This document shows positions 1 to 8,828 of a stretch of 64,000 nucleotides of DNA, piece by piece. Position 1 is the first letter of the stretch; every line of letters begins with the position of its first letter. The DNA is from Saprospiraceae bacterium (GTDB lineage Bacteria > Bacteroidota > Bacteroidia > Chitinophagales > Saprospiraceae). The stretch lies in NCBI GenBank assembly GCA_030729925.1, contig JANQWK010000060.1, forward strand, positions 29,797 to 93,796. Reading direction: 5' to 3'. Under the pieces are notes generated by a model. It searched no databases. It had not been told where the DNA came from and saw nothing but the letters and a program-made list of their open reading frames with translations. Position numbers and translations under genes: made by a program.

Positions 1-2
1 GA

Positions 3-332
3 AACAGAGAACCCTATCAACAGGTTACCCTAAGTTATGGGACAGAATACATGCAGATTCCTGTAACAGCAGATCCACAACTTCCCGAGGATGAAGTATT
101 GATCGAAAACTTACTGGCCAATTTCGATCAAACCGCTTTTTTAGGGGATGATCCGGAGATTGCGCAGTTGAGGGAAGAATATTCAGAACTGAAATCAGCC
201 AATGAGCTACTGCGATCCTTGATTGGCCAATATGGCGCGGATCCCTCTTTGGAATACCAATTAAAAAGCGTAGAGTTTCAGCGAAGTGACCTGGTTAAAG
301 AATTGAGTATGCGGCTGTTTTATTTTAATTAA
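3..332 (+). CDS. C-terminal part of an unidentified protein, cut by the window edge
   Basis: The reading frame is open to the window start, so the ATG at 51 is probably internal and the gene begins upstream. About 109 residues are visible. The last 60 are charged, helical and coiled-coil-like (for example REEYSELKSANELL) and the protein ends LFYFN. I do not recognise a domain. It ends immediately before a DUF4097-like envelope protein gene. In Bacteroidota such genes often follow a sigma factor and an anti-sigma-type membrane protein, so this could be the tail of one; that is inference from context only. Confidence 0.6.
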   Translation, partial: NREPYQQVTLSYGTEYMQIPVTADPQLPEDEVLIENLLANFDQTAFLGDDPEIAQLREEYSELKSANELLRSLIGQYGADPSLEYQLKSVEFQRSDLVKELSMRLFYFN

Positions 333-350
333 GTGCTTAAGTTGCTAATT

Positions 351-1259
351 ATGGACACAAGGATGACTTTCTTATCCCTTTGCCGGGGGCTGGTGTTGCT
401 ACTGGCTGTTTTGGATGGGGTTTCGCTCCAGGGACAACAAGTGCAGTTGGTGAGCAAAAAGATTGAAACTTCCTATCCTTACCGAGCGGGGTACGAACTC
501 AATCTGGAGGGGGAAAAAGCGGAAATTCGGGTTGAGGCATGGGACAAGCAAGAGGTTGGCATTCAGATTGAAATGATTTCCAGGCACCCGGATAAGACGA
601 TAGCGGAAAAAGCACTATCGCATATCCAATACAAAATCGAGCGGGTGGACAACCGGATTTATATCCGCAATTACCTGTCAGAAAACCCCGATCCGGCACA
701 GAACGCTCAATTGCATGTCAAGTATTTTATCCGGGTTCCCGCGCAGTGTCCGGTCTATGTAAAAAACATCTATGGAATTGCTACCTTCCAGGATCTGGCC
801 AGTAGTCTTCGCATTTTTTCTCAATTCACCCGACTGGGGCTGGATAATATTCGGGGAGAACTCGAAGTATCTACCCGATTTGGGGATCTCGAAGGCCGGC
901 ACCTGGAAGGCAATCTGAGCATTGAGTCGCGCAGGTCTGATCTCAGGTTGAGCCATGTATCGGGCAATTTAGACCTGGACACTTACTATGGAAAAATCTT
1001 TCTAAGTGAGCTGGAAGGCTTGCTCGACCTCAACATTACTGCAGAAAAATCAGATATCTTTTTGGAAAAAATGGACAGTCGGCTGTTTGGTTACCAGATC
1101 AATGCCACCAATGCGCAACTCAACCTACCCAGTGACCTGCCTTTCGTTTTTGCCGAAGGCAGTGAAGGTACCCGAAAAGCTACTTACAAACCGGCAAAAG
1201 AGATTTACCCGAGTATATCCATCACCATTCGACTGGGAAGTCTGACCATGAACCGCTAA
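351..1259 (+). CDS. Secreted DUF4097-like beta-helical envelope protein
   Basis: About 302 residues. The frame is open back to a GTG at 333, but the ATG at 351 (or 363) gives a clean signal peptide (MTFLSLCRGLVLLLAVLDG, cleavage after about GVSLQG). The mature part is a series of short beta-strand repeats such as FGDLEGRHLEGNLSIESRRSDL, with the glycine-bracketed rungs typical of the DUF4097 or putative auto-transporter adhesin (DUF2807-like) families in Bacteroidota. It is probably periplasmic or surface-exposed. It starts 18 bases after the preceding truncated gene and is probably co-transcribed with it. The precise family is not certain. Confidence 0.65.
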   Translation: MDTRMTFLSLCRGLVLLLAVLDGVSLQGQQVQLVSKKIETSYPYRAGYELNLEGEKAEIRVEAWDKQEVGIQIEMISRHPDKTIAEKALSHIQYKIERVDNRIYIRNYLSENPDPAQNAQLHVKYFIRVPAQCPVYVKNIYGIATFQDLASSLRIFSQFTRLGLDNIRGELEVSTRFGDLEGRHLEGNLSIESRRSDLRLSHVSGNLDLDTYYGKIFLSELEGLLDLNITAEKSDIFLEKMDSRLFGYQINATNAQLNLPSDLPFVFAEGSEGTRKATYKPAKEIYPSISITIRLGSLTMNR

Positions 1260-1361
1260 AGAAATTTGGCACCTTTTTGCGATTAGCATGCTGTTTTTTA
1301 AACCGGGTGTGCTAAAATTGCATTCTATTTGATTTAATGCCTAACCAAAGCGATTTTCCAC

Positions 1362-2954
1362 ATGGAGGTTCAATGTATTCCCTTTCAACAGGTCCCCCAG
1401 TTTTCCGGCAAAGATGTTGCTTACGCCACAGGTCATCCAGCACTTCGCCCCTTTTTTAAGTACGATGTTAGCCTGGAAAGTTTTGCGGATGTAATCCGCG
1501 ACAAACAGCAAGCTTCGACAGACCGGGATCTGCTGGTGCGGGTACTCGAATCGCAATACGCCACGATCCCTACGAAGGATGCCGTTCGGGAAAATATTAG
1601 GGCTTTGGCTTCTGAGCATACTTTCACGCTGGTCACCGCTCACCAGCCCAGTCTGCTAACCGGACCGCTATATTATATTTACAAGATCATCTCCACGATC
1701 AATTTGGCCAAAAGTCTCCAAAATCGCTACCCCGATTATCGCTTTGTGCCTGTATTTGTAAGTGGAGGGGAAGACCACGACTTTGAGGAGGTCAACCATG
1801 CCCATTTGTTTGGTAAAAAACTGGTATGGGAAAACAGCGAAAGCGGAGCTGTCGGGATGATGCACACAAAATCCCTTCAACCCGTTCTGGAGGCACTTCA
1901 GGAAATCCTGGGCGACGGGGAATCTTCACAAGTCCTGTTTGAACGCATTAAAACTGCCTATACCCGTCACGAAATCTATTCCCAGGCGACCATCGAACTG
2001 GTGGACAGCCTTTTTGCAGACAAAGGCCTCATCGTACTCAACATGAACCATCCGGAGCTAAAGCGACGCTTTATCCCGATTATGGAAGCAGAATTGTTCC
2101 AGCAATCTTCCCGGGCTTTGGTGGAAGCCACCCAGCAGGAACTGCAGGCTGCAGGTTTTTCAGGGCAGGCTTATGTGCGCGAAATCAACCTTTTTTATCT
2201 CAAGGAACAGCTGCGGGAGCGCATTATTCCCGAGGGGGAAACCTTCCGCGTTCACCAGACCGACATTCAATTTACTGCTGCTCAATTGCGCGAGGAACTC
2301 TACCAACATCCGGAACATTTCAGTCCAAATGTGGTCCTCCGCCCTTTGTACCAGGAGTATATCCTTCCCAACCTTGCCTATATTGGTGGCGGAGGAGAAA
2401 TTGCCTACTGGTTGGAGCGCAAGCGTCAATTCGAACACTTTGGCATCAACTTCCCCATGCTCGTTCGTAGAAATTCCGTACTCTGGCTCGATAAAAGTAC
2501 CACTCAGCGCATGGAAAAGCTCGGATTGAGTACGCTCGATATTTTGGGCGACACAGAAGAGCTGATCAAATCTTATGTGGAAAAAAACTCAGGCAGCGAG
2601 CTGGATCTGAGTCAGGAAAAGGATACCATGAGTAGTATTTTCGACCAGGTCTTGGCAAAAGGATTAGAAATTGATCCCACCCTGGAAAAATCAATCCTGG
2701 GTGAGCGCACCAAGCTCATCAACAGTTTTGAACAACTCGAAGGAAAATTGATGCGGGCGGAGAAGAAAAAATTTGAAACGGCCATCAACCAGATCCGCAG
2801 CCTTAAGGAAAAACTCTTTCCGGACAATGGTTTACAGGAGCGGCACGACAACTTGTTGCCATATTACCTTAAATACGGAGCTACCTTCTTTGAAATATTG
2901 CAGGACAACCTCGATCCCTTACAGGAAGGTCTCGTGGTTGTCCTGGACAAATAA
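1362..2954 (+). CDS. bshC: Bacillithiol biosynthesis cysteine-adding enzyme BshC
   Basis: 530 residues, the normal length for BshC, which adds cysteine to glucosaminyl-malate in the last step of bacillithiol synthesis. The nucleotide-binding-like core shows TAHQPSLLTGP (about residues 92-102) and SGGEDHDFEEVNH (about 134-146), both typical of the family. A long charged helical region near 470-505 matches the C-terminal coiled coil. The gene is convergent with the cupin gene, with one base between the stop codons. No bshA or bshB is seen in the window. The organism therefore probably uses bacillithiol as its low-molecular-weight thiol. Confidence 0.93.
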   Translation: MEVQCIPFQQVPQFSGKDVAYATGHPALRPFFKYDVSLESFADVIRDKQQASTDRDLLVRVLESQYATIPTKDAVRENIRALASEHTFTLVTAHQPSLLTGPLYYIYKIISTINLAKSLQNRYPDYRFVPVFVSGGEDHDFEEVNHAHLFGKKLVWENSESGAVGMMHTKSLQPVLEALQEILGDGESSQVLFERIKTAYTRHEIYSQATIELVDSLFADKGLIVLNMNHPELKRRFIPIMEAELFQQSSRALVEATQQELQAAGFSGQAYVREINLFYLKEQLRERIIPEGETFRVHQTDIQFTAAQLREELYQHPEHFSPNVVLRPLYQEYILPNLAYIGGGGEIAYWLERKRQFEHFGINFPMLVRRNSVLWLDKSTTQRMEKLGLSTLDILGDTEELIKSYVEKNSGSELDLSQEKDTMSSIFDQVLAKGLEIDPTLEKSILGERTKLINSFEQLEGKLMRAEKKKFETAINQIRSLKEKLFPDNGLQERHDNLLPYYLKYGATFFEILQDNLDPLQEGLVVVLDK

Positions 2955-2955
2955 G

Positions 2956-3288
2956 CTATCGGTAATCGTCCCTCGCGGGCTGAAACACATCCATTACCCG
3001 ACAATCTTCCAAAGCCACTGCAGAATGGGGCACTCCGGAAGGAATGACCACGTAATCGCCAGCCCGGCAGACTTTCGTCTCGCCGTTGACAGTCATTTGC
3101 AAAGCTCCGGAAAGCACATTGGTGACTTGCTCGTGGGGATGGTGGTGTTCCGGCAATACACTATTGGCCAGAATATCAAAATAAGCCACTGTAAGTTTGT
3201 CGGTATGCACCATGCGCCCGAAAAAACCGGGGAGCAACTCTTTCACCGGAAGATCTCCAGAATGTCCAAAAGTATGTTCCATGTCCAT
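2956..3288 (-). CDS. Small cupin-domain protein
   Basis: 110 residues forming a single cupin barrel. Motif 1 is PEHHHPHEQVTNVLSG (residues 47-60), with His48, His50 and Glu53 as probable metal ligands. Motif 2 ends at PSGVPHSA with His88 as the remaining ligand. The substrate cannot be told from sequence. It is the last gene of a minus-strand run, 5 bases after the M28 peptidase gene, which suggests one transcript with that peptidase and the penicillin acylase. Confidence 0.85.
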   Translation of the reverse strand: MDMEHTFGHSGDLPVKELLPGFFGRMVHTDKLTVAYFDILANSVLPEHHHPHEQVTNVLSGALQMTVNGETKVCRAGDYVVIPSGVPHSAVALEDCRVMDVFQPARDDYR

Positions 3289-3293
3289 AATAA

Positions 3294-4685
3294 TTAATTG
3301 CGTCTGATTAATCCGCCCGGAAACACTACCAAGCTTTCGTTGCCATCTCGTCCAACCGCTGCCACACCAAACAAATAATTGTCAATGACGATATTTTCCA
3401 GGGTAACATCGGTAGTATTTTTATCTACGTATCGGAATTTTTCCCATTGCGGGGAAGTCGTATCACGCCAATACACTTTATAAGCTATCAGATTGGGATC
3501 CTCTACCGCATCCCATTGTAAGCGGGTAGAAGGCTGTACCGCTCCTCCGATTTTTACATTTTTCGGAGCGGCGGGTGCCGAGGCCAATCCTGCCAGGGTA
3601 ATTGCATTGACGGCAGTCAGTTTGGCTGCATACTCGAAGTTCACCCCTTCGATCACATCCCCGTACTTGATGCCATTTTCCTCCCGGATGTTTTGGTGTT
3701 GGCGATCGTAATGTTCGTGGGTTTCCATAATGCGCACTCCTGCGAAGCCAAAATCGTTGAAGGGACGGTGGTGTCCTCCTCGGCCGAAGCGATCCAATCG
3801 GTAAATCATCAGGGCGCGCATATTGGTCATGTACAGGTCGGTCATTTTATGAACATACCTGGCCAGTTGTCGCGACACGCCATCCACCTCTCCCCCATAA
3901 AAGCGGCGGCTACTTCGCTGCTGCTCGGTTTCGGTAACGGGCGTCGGTTCAGAAAATACCCGGAAAGTGGTATTGTCAATCACTCCATCAATTCCCTCAA
4001 TATTGCCGATCATATCGTTGTTCAGAACCCCAACGATATCCCAGCCTTCGGCCACTGCCACCTCGGCCATGTATCTGCCGCCGTGCAACCCCTGTTCTTC
4101 TCCGGATAGACCGGCATATACAATAGAACTTGGAAACTTATATTGACTCAGTACCCGGGCAGCCTCGATAGCCCCTGCCATACCTGAAGCATTATCATTT
4201 GCCCCCGGGGCATCTGATTCGCCGTCCATGGTATTGGAAGCTCTTGAATCAATATCACCGGACATGATCACGTAGCGGTTGGGAAACTGGGTACCGCGTT
4301 GAATCGCAACCACATTTACCACCCAGGTATCTTGTGGGATGCGATTATTATCTGCTGCTTTCACCAAATTTCGTTGGTAATACACCTCCAGACAACCGCC
4401 GCAGGCTGCCGAAATCTTATCAAACTCGGCCTTGATCCACCTCCGAGCAGCGCCAATACCGCGAGTATCCGAAAGGGTATCCGAAAAAGTATTGCGGGTT
4501 CCGAAGCCTGCAAGCATCCGGATATCTGCCTCCAGGCGCTCCGGTGAAGGACTTTCTGCGATTGCGCTGATCCGGGGATCAACCGGGGACGGCCATGCTT
4601 GCGCATGCAGCCAAGGAGCAGCAAGAAAGGCCATCAAAATTACGGAAAACGTCTTACGGAACAATTTGGTCCACATCATTTGCAA
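3294..4685 (-). CDS. Secreted M28-family metallopeptidase with C-terminal fibronectin-like domain
   Basis: 463 residues. A signal peptide covers about 1-29 (ends WLHAQA). The catalytic domain shows the M28 pattern: SGDIDS (142-147), PGANDNASG (160-168), LSGEEQGL (193-200), NNDMIG (222-227) and a His-rich stretch (ETHEHYDRQH) late in the domain. Residues from about 370 resemble a fibronectin type III domain. The family normally has His in the first motif (for example GGHLDS in Vibrio aminopeptidase); here it is Asp144, while the other expected ligands are present. The start abuts the stop of the upstream acylase gene with no gap, so translation is probably coupled. Confidence 0.87.
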   Translation of the reverse strand: MQMMWTKLFRKTFSVILMAFLAAPWLHAQAWPSPVDPRISAIAESPSPERLEADIRMLAGFGTRNTFSDTLSDTRGIGAARRWIKAEFDKISAACGGCLEVYYQRNLVKAADNNRIPQDTWVVNVVAIQRGTQFPNRYVIMSGDIDSRASNTMDGESDAPGANDNASGMAGAIEAARVLSQYKFPSSIVYAGLSGEEQGLHGGRYMAEVAVAEGWDIVGVLNNDMIGNIEGIDGVIDNTTFRVFSEPTPVTETEQQRSSRRFYGGEVDGVSRQLARYVHKMTDLYMTNMRALMIYRLDRFGRGGHHRPFNDFGFAGVRIMETHEHYDRQHQNIREENGIKYGDVIEGVNFEYAAKLTAVNAITLAGLASAPAAPKNVKIGGAVQPSTRLQWDAVEDPNLIAYKVYWRDTTSPQWEKFRYVDKNTTDVTLENIVIDNYLFGVAAVGRDGNESLVVFPGGLIRRN

Positions 4686-7109
4686 TTATTGTTTTACAGG
4701 TTTAAGGATCATCACTTCATCAGCCACTGACTGGATCTTTGATTTGGAATAAAAAACGGGGAAATACTGATCGCTTGCCCAAATGGGGAAGAGATTTCGG
4801 TAATGCGGATCGTCGGGATTTCCGGCTTGTCCGGGTGAATTGGTACCCAAGCTCATATCCCAATCGCCTGTATCCACAATCAGCTTGAAGGTAGCTCCGT
4901 GGGTTTGCACATCACCACCACCGGTATTGTTGACAGTCAGACTATTGCCGCCCCGAGGTACGGGTGCGATATCCAATTTTTCCCGAATATCAGGTTTCAC
5001 GGCGTTGCTCAGCGGATGTTTCATCCCCACTACTTTATATCCGGGTTGGCCATACTGCCATTTGCCCATATCCGTACCCAACTTTAGCATCAGCCGTTCC
5101 TTTGCAGTTTTGAGCGCCTCCAGCAAAAACGCATTCCTTCCTGCGATAGGATCTTCGCCGAACCTGCGATCGGGAAGGGTTAGCCAATTCACCACGAGGG
5201 TCATTTGCAGGCTGATAAAGGGTCGAATCGCTTCGGGAACCATGAGCTCGGTCATCCTGTCGCGAAGAGCGCGCTCCCATTCGTTATAGATACCTGCGGC
5301 GATGGAATTCTTTTTCAGTTCGTAGTCCCAATCCAGCAAATGATGGATCATCTGTTGGAGTGTAGGATCTTCTGTTTGAACATTTTCCAGCATGGGCGAC
5401 AATAGCCGTGCGGGTAGAGACAGGTAGCTGGTTTGCAAGCGCGCCATATCCATCAGCGTATTTTTGCGACCGCTTGACAGGAACTCGGCGATGCGGTCAG
5501 AGCGGAAGGGATCCGACCAATTGTAACCAATCGCATCCATGTACAAGTAATCGTTGGGGGTAACATTTTCATTAGCTGTCGCAAAAAAGCCAGATGCGGG
5601 ATTATAGGTATGCGGTTTCGCTTTCATCGGCAAATACCCGTCCCATTCGTATCGGCCATCCCCTGGCACGGGCACCATGCCACTAAAATTCCTTCTGATT
5701 GGGGCAATACCCACGGACTGCCAACCAATATTGCCCTCTTTATCTGCCCAGATCATGTTTTCACCGGGGATATTGCTATAGGTGCAAGCCTCCCGAAACT
5801 CTTCCCAAGTTTTGGCCTGATCCATGCGCAAGCTTGCCATGTAAGGTGCGCCCCCTGGTTCCAACCACCCGCAACGCATGGCTGCTGCCTGTGTTTTATC
5901 GTCGCTCACAAACAATACGGGACCGTGGCGGGTATATTTCAGCTCCACCACTTCATCTTTTTGTCCCTTTACTTTAATGGTTTCGCGGATCACGCGCATG
6001 GTTTCCCAGGCCCCCTGATACCAATATTGATCGGGATTCTTTGGATTTAGTTTATAGATATACAAGTCCTCTGCATCGGTAGAAAAGATCGTCAGTCCCC
6101 AGGCTCCATATTCGTTATGGCCGATAGAAATACCCGGAATCGTGGGTTCACCCCCACCGATTACGTTCCATCCCGGGCCGACGAGGTGGGCCATGTAACG
6201 AAGGGAAGGTGCGGCTACTGCCCTGTGCGGATCATTAGCCATGATGGGATAACCACTCTGCGTCAATTGTCCCGACACAATCCAGTTGTTGCTCCCGATG
6301 GTAGAAATATCCTCTTTCTGCGCCAGGTTGTAGCGCTCCTCATCGGCCTGTGCAAGCGACTCAAAAGCCTTCACATCGGAGTTTTTTAACTGTGAGAGCA
6401 CAATATCATCGGGTTGAAAGCGGATAGGTCTTCGAAAGGCGGAGTACAGCTCCAGGATATCCTCTTGGAAAATCGCGGGATCAATAGCGGGATCCAGGCT
6501 CAAATCTGGTTGCCGGGGGTGAAAAAAAGACAGCTCGCGCACTTTTTCCTCCCCTGCCAGTAACACAGCTTTGGCCACATCCAGTTCGTCCCGAATATTA
6601 CCCAACAGTCCCTGATGTCGGGAAATCACCACATCCGGTGTCCATTTACCCGGAAGCATGCCGAGCAATTTGAACTCGGTGGGCAAGTCATCTGGATTTT
6701 GCAAAGCCTCCTCTACGGCTGCATTCACGCCATTCACAAAAGCATGGATGATCAGGGAACCTCGGGGGTGGTATCGGTTAAAATCCTGTTCCAAGTCGCC
6801 CCGGTATCGGAACAAACGGGTGCCGATATCCCGTTTCAATTCGCGGGGTCCCATTATTTCCGCAACCGTACCGGTCGCCTGGCGACGCCACACCTCAAAC
6901 TGAAACAAACGGTCTTTAGCAGCATAATAGCCTTGGGCAAAAAACAAATCGGCCTCAGTTTGCGCATAGATATGAGGAATTCCCCACTCATCTACGATAA
7001 TTTCCACCTCCTGTTCCAGCCCCTTCACTTGGAGGGTAGTACTTTGCTGACCCCATAAAGGGGAAAAGGCCAATGCGCTAAGCAAGGCCAGGCATAAAAA
7101 ATTCTTCAT
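4686..7109 (-). CDS. Penicillin acylase family protein (Ntn hydrolase)
   Basis: 807 residues with a signal peptide (1-20, ends SPLWGQ). Penicillin acylases are secreted and cut themselves, making a new N-terminal serine on the beta chain. That point is visible as GSNNW, with the nucleophile at Ser273. The N-terminal EWGIPHIYAQTEADLFFAQGY also matches the alpha chain of this family. The substrate may be an N-acyl amino acid, an acyl-homoserine lactone or a beta-lactam side chain and cannot be chosen from sequence. It lies 34 bases after ridA and directly before the M28 peptidase. Confidence 0.92.
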   Translation of the reverse strand: MKNFLCLALLSALAFSPLWGQQSTTLQVKGLEQEVEIIVDEWGIPHIYAQTEADLFFAQGYYAAKDRLFQFEVWRRQATGTVAEIMGPRELKRDIGTRLFRYRGDLEQDFNRYHPRGSLIIHAFVNGVNAAVEEALQNPDDLPTEFKLLGMLPGKWTPDVVISRHQGLLGNIRDELDVAKAVLLAGEEKVRELSFFHPRQPDLSLDPAIDPAIFQEDILELYSAFRRPIRFQPDDIVLSQLKNSDVKAFESLAQADEERYNLAQKEDISTIGSNNWIVSGQLTQSGYPIMANDPHRAVAAPSLRYMAHLVGPGWNVIGGGEPTIPGISIGHNEYGAWGLTIFSTDAEDLYIYKLNPKNPDQYWYQGAWETMRVIRETIKVKGQKDEVVELKYTRHGPVLFVSDDKTQAAAMRCGWLEPGGAPYMASLRMDQAKTWEEFREACTYSNIPGENMIWADKEGNIGWQSVGIAPIRRNFSGMVPVPGDGRYEWDGYLPMKAKPHTYNPASGFFATANENVTPNDYLYMDAIGYNWSDPFRSDRIAEFLSSGRKNTLMDMARLQTSYLSLPARLLSPMLENVQTEDPTLQQMIHHLLDWDYELKKNSIAAGIYNEWERALRDRMTELMVPEAIRPFISLQMTLVVNWLTLPDRRFGEDPIAGRNAFLLEALKTAKERLMLKLGTDMGKWQYGQPGYKVVGMKHPLSNAVKPDIREKLDIAPVPRGGNSLTVNNTGGGDVQTHGATFKLIVDTGDWDMSLGTNSPGQAGNPDDPHYRNLFPIWASDQYFPVFYSKSKIQSVADEVMILKPVKQ

Positions 7110-7143
7110 GGTTTAAGTTGGTTTTCGTCGTGAAAAAAAGCGC

Positions 7144-7725
7144 TTATTCCTCAATCTCTACAATAAGTTCGACTTCTACCGTAATTCCTCTGGGCAGGCT
7201 CCCCATACCTACGGCGCTCCGAGCGTGTTTGCCGCGGTCACCAAACACCTCCACCATCAAATCAGAAAAGCCGTTGATCACCTCGGGCTGATTGGTGAAA
7301 TCATCTACAGCATTAACCATCCCCAATACCTTAACGATTCTTTTCACCTTATCGAGGCTACCCAATTCAGCCTTAAGCACGGCCAACTGATTGATCGCAG
7401 TAAGTCTGGCTGCCTCATACCCTTCCTCAATCGTTCGCTCTGATCCAACTTTTCCGGTAATATAAGTTCCATCGGGCTTTTGTGGCCCTTTCCCGGCCAA
7501 GAAAAGCAGATTACCTGTTCGGACGACATTCACATAATTGGCCACCGGGTTGGATGCATTGGGCAATTCTATGCCCAGTTCAGCTAAGCGCGCGTCGGCA
7601 GAAGGCTCGGAAGCAACTGCTGCTGTTACGGGAGGCTCCGGCTGTGGATCGGGGTCTTTTGCGGGTGCGTTGCACGAAAACAATCCCAGTAAAACGGGGA
7701 AAAAAAACAGCATTACATACCTCAT
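7144..7725 (-). CDS. RidA-family protein carried on a lipoprotein signal
   Basis: 193 residues. The first 18 form a lipoprotein signal with lipobox LFSC (Cys18), then a linker rich in Pro, Glu and Ala to about residue 45. The rest is a RidA/YjgF/UK114 domain, with NYVNVVRTGNLLFLAGKGP near its start and HARSAVGMGSLP plus VEVELIVEI near its end, where the family's Arg and Glu lie. RidA proteins are usually cytosolic imine deaminases of about 130 residues; a lipid-anchored periplasmic copy is less usual. The gene lies between accD and the acylase in the same orientation. Confidence 0.85.
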   Translation of the reverse strand: MRYVMLFFFPVLLGLFSCNAPAKDPDPQPEPPVTAAVASEPSADARLAELGIELPNASNPVANYVNVVRTGNLLFLAGKGPQKPDGTYITGKVGSERTIEEGYEAARLTAINQLAVLKAELGSLDKVKRIVKVLGMVNAVDDFTNQPEVINGFSDLMVEVFGDRGKHARSAVGMGSLPRGITVEVELIVEIEE

Positions 7726-7759
7726 AGCTTGGTTGGTTTTGGTGAACCATCAAGTTACG

Positions 7760-7767
7760 CAAAATTA
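7760..7767 (-). promoter_or_regulatory. Candidate -7 promoter element for the lipoprotein ridA gene
   Basis: On the minus strand this reads TAATTTTG, a perfect match to the Bacteroidota -7 consensus TAnnTTTG, 34 bases upstream of the start codon. No clear TTG is seen at the -33 position. It would allow the ridA-acylase-peptidase-cupin genes to be transcribed separately from accD. Confidence 0.45.
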
Positions 7768-7790
7768 CCAAATGCCTATACTTAAGCTGA

Positions 7791-8636
7791 TCAGCTCAGG
7801 TGAAAAAAGCCCAGCAGATCGCCCAGGCGTTCTTTCAGATCCTTTCGATCCACAATAAAATCGAGGAAGCCGTGTTCCAGCAAAAATTCGGACGTTTGGA
7901 ATCCATCGGGCAAGTCCCGCTTGATCGTCTCCTTGATCACCCGAGGACCTGCAAAACCAATAAGCGCTTCGGGTTCTGCAATATTAAGATCGCCCAGCAT
8001 AGCGAAGGAAGCAGTAACCCCACCCGTGGTAGGATCCGTCATCAGGGAAATATATGGAATGCCGGCTTTCGCCATCAGAGACAATTTGGCCGAAGTCTTG
8101 GCCATTTGCATCAAGGAATATGCCGACTCCATCATGCGGGCTCCCCCGGAGCGGGAAATAATCAGTAAAGGGATGCGGTGCTGCAGACAATGATCTATCG
8201 CGCGGGAAATCTTCTCGCCCACGACGGTTCCCATGGAACCACCAATAAACTGAAAGTCCATGGCAGCAATCACCAAAGGCTTGCGATGCACCTTTCCCAC
8301 GCCCACTGCCATAGCATCATTGAGATCTGTTTTCGTTTTCGCTTCGATCAAGCGCTGGGAATAAGGTTTGAGGTCTGAAAAATCCAGCGCATCCATTGCA
8401 ATAAGATCATCGAAAAGCACCTCGTACTGACCATCGAAGATGATCTCGAAGTACTCTGCTGATCCGATACGAACGTGATAATTACACTTGGGGCACTTAT
8501 GAAAATTCTCTTTTAATTCTTTGCGGGTACTCGTCTGTTTGCACTTTTCACACTTGTACCAAAGGCCTTCGGGCGCTTCTTTCTTATTTCTGGTAGCAGT
8601 TTGAATCCCGTCTTTCAATCGTTTGAACCAACCCAT
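7791..8636 (-). CDS. accD: Acetyl-CoA carboxylase carboxyltransferase subunit beta
   Basis: 281 residues, the usual length for AccD. The protein transfers the carboxyl group from biotin to acetyl-CoA to make malonyl-CoA for fatty acid synthesis. An N-terminal zinc ribbon has Cys29, Cys32, Cys48 and Cys51. The crotonase-fold core includes GGSMGTVVGEKISRA and SRSGGARMMESAYSLMQMAKT, both typical of AccD. It is monocistronic or the first gene of the following minus-strand run. FabD, which uses malonyl-CoA, is also in the window at 58.1 kb but is not linked. Confidence 0.97.
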   Translation of the reverse strand: MGWFKRLKDGIQTATRNKKEAPEGLWYKCEKCKQTSTRKELKENFHKCPKCNYHVRIGSAEYFEIIFDGQYEVLFDDLIAMDALDFSDLKPYSQRLIEAKTKTDLNDAMAVGVGKVHRKPLVIAAMDFQFIGGSMGTVVGEKISRAIDHCLQHRIPLLIISRSGGARMMESAYSLMQMAKTSAKLSLMAKAGIPYISLMTDPTTGGVTASFAMLGDLNIAEPEALIGFAGPRVIKETIKRDLPDGFQTSEFLLEHGFLDFIVDRKDLKERLGDLLGFFHLS

Positions 8637-8662
8637 ACAATTAGTTTAACTTTTTGTGGCCT

Positions 8663-8670
8663 CAAAAATA
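8663..8670 (-). promoter_or_regulatory. Candidate -7 promoter element for accD
   Basis: The minus strand reads TATTTTTG, a perfect TAnnTTTG match, 26 bases upstream of the accD start codon. No TTG is seen at the standard 19-21 base spacing; the nearest is 13 bases away. Confidence 0.45.
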
Positions 8671-8828
8671 CACAAACAAAGCTCAAATTTAAAATTAGGG
8701 ATTATAATCGGAAAACTAATTATCTGCTTTCAAAGAAAAGCCATGCATGCCAAAATCTATGCCCTGCCGGCAAATTTTTATGAATTTTCTCTATTTTGTG
8801 CCTTGAGCAATTAAATAGACAAACCAAC

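Noticed and set aside
51..332. The ATG at 51 as a true gene start
   Set aside because: The same frame is open upstream to the window edge with no stop, so the protein most likely begins before the window.
8796..8828. TTG start for the symporter at 8796
   Set aside because: It adds 11 residues without similarity, while the ATG at 8829 gives the standard transporter N-terminus.
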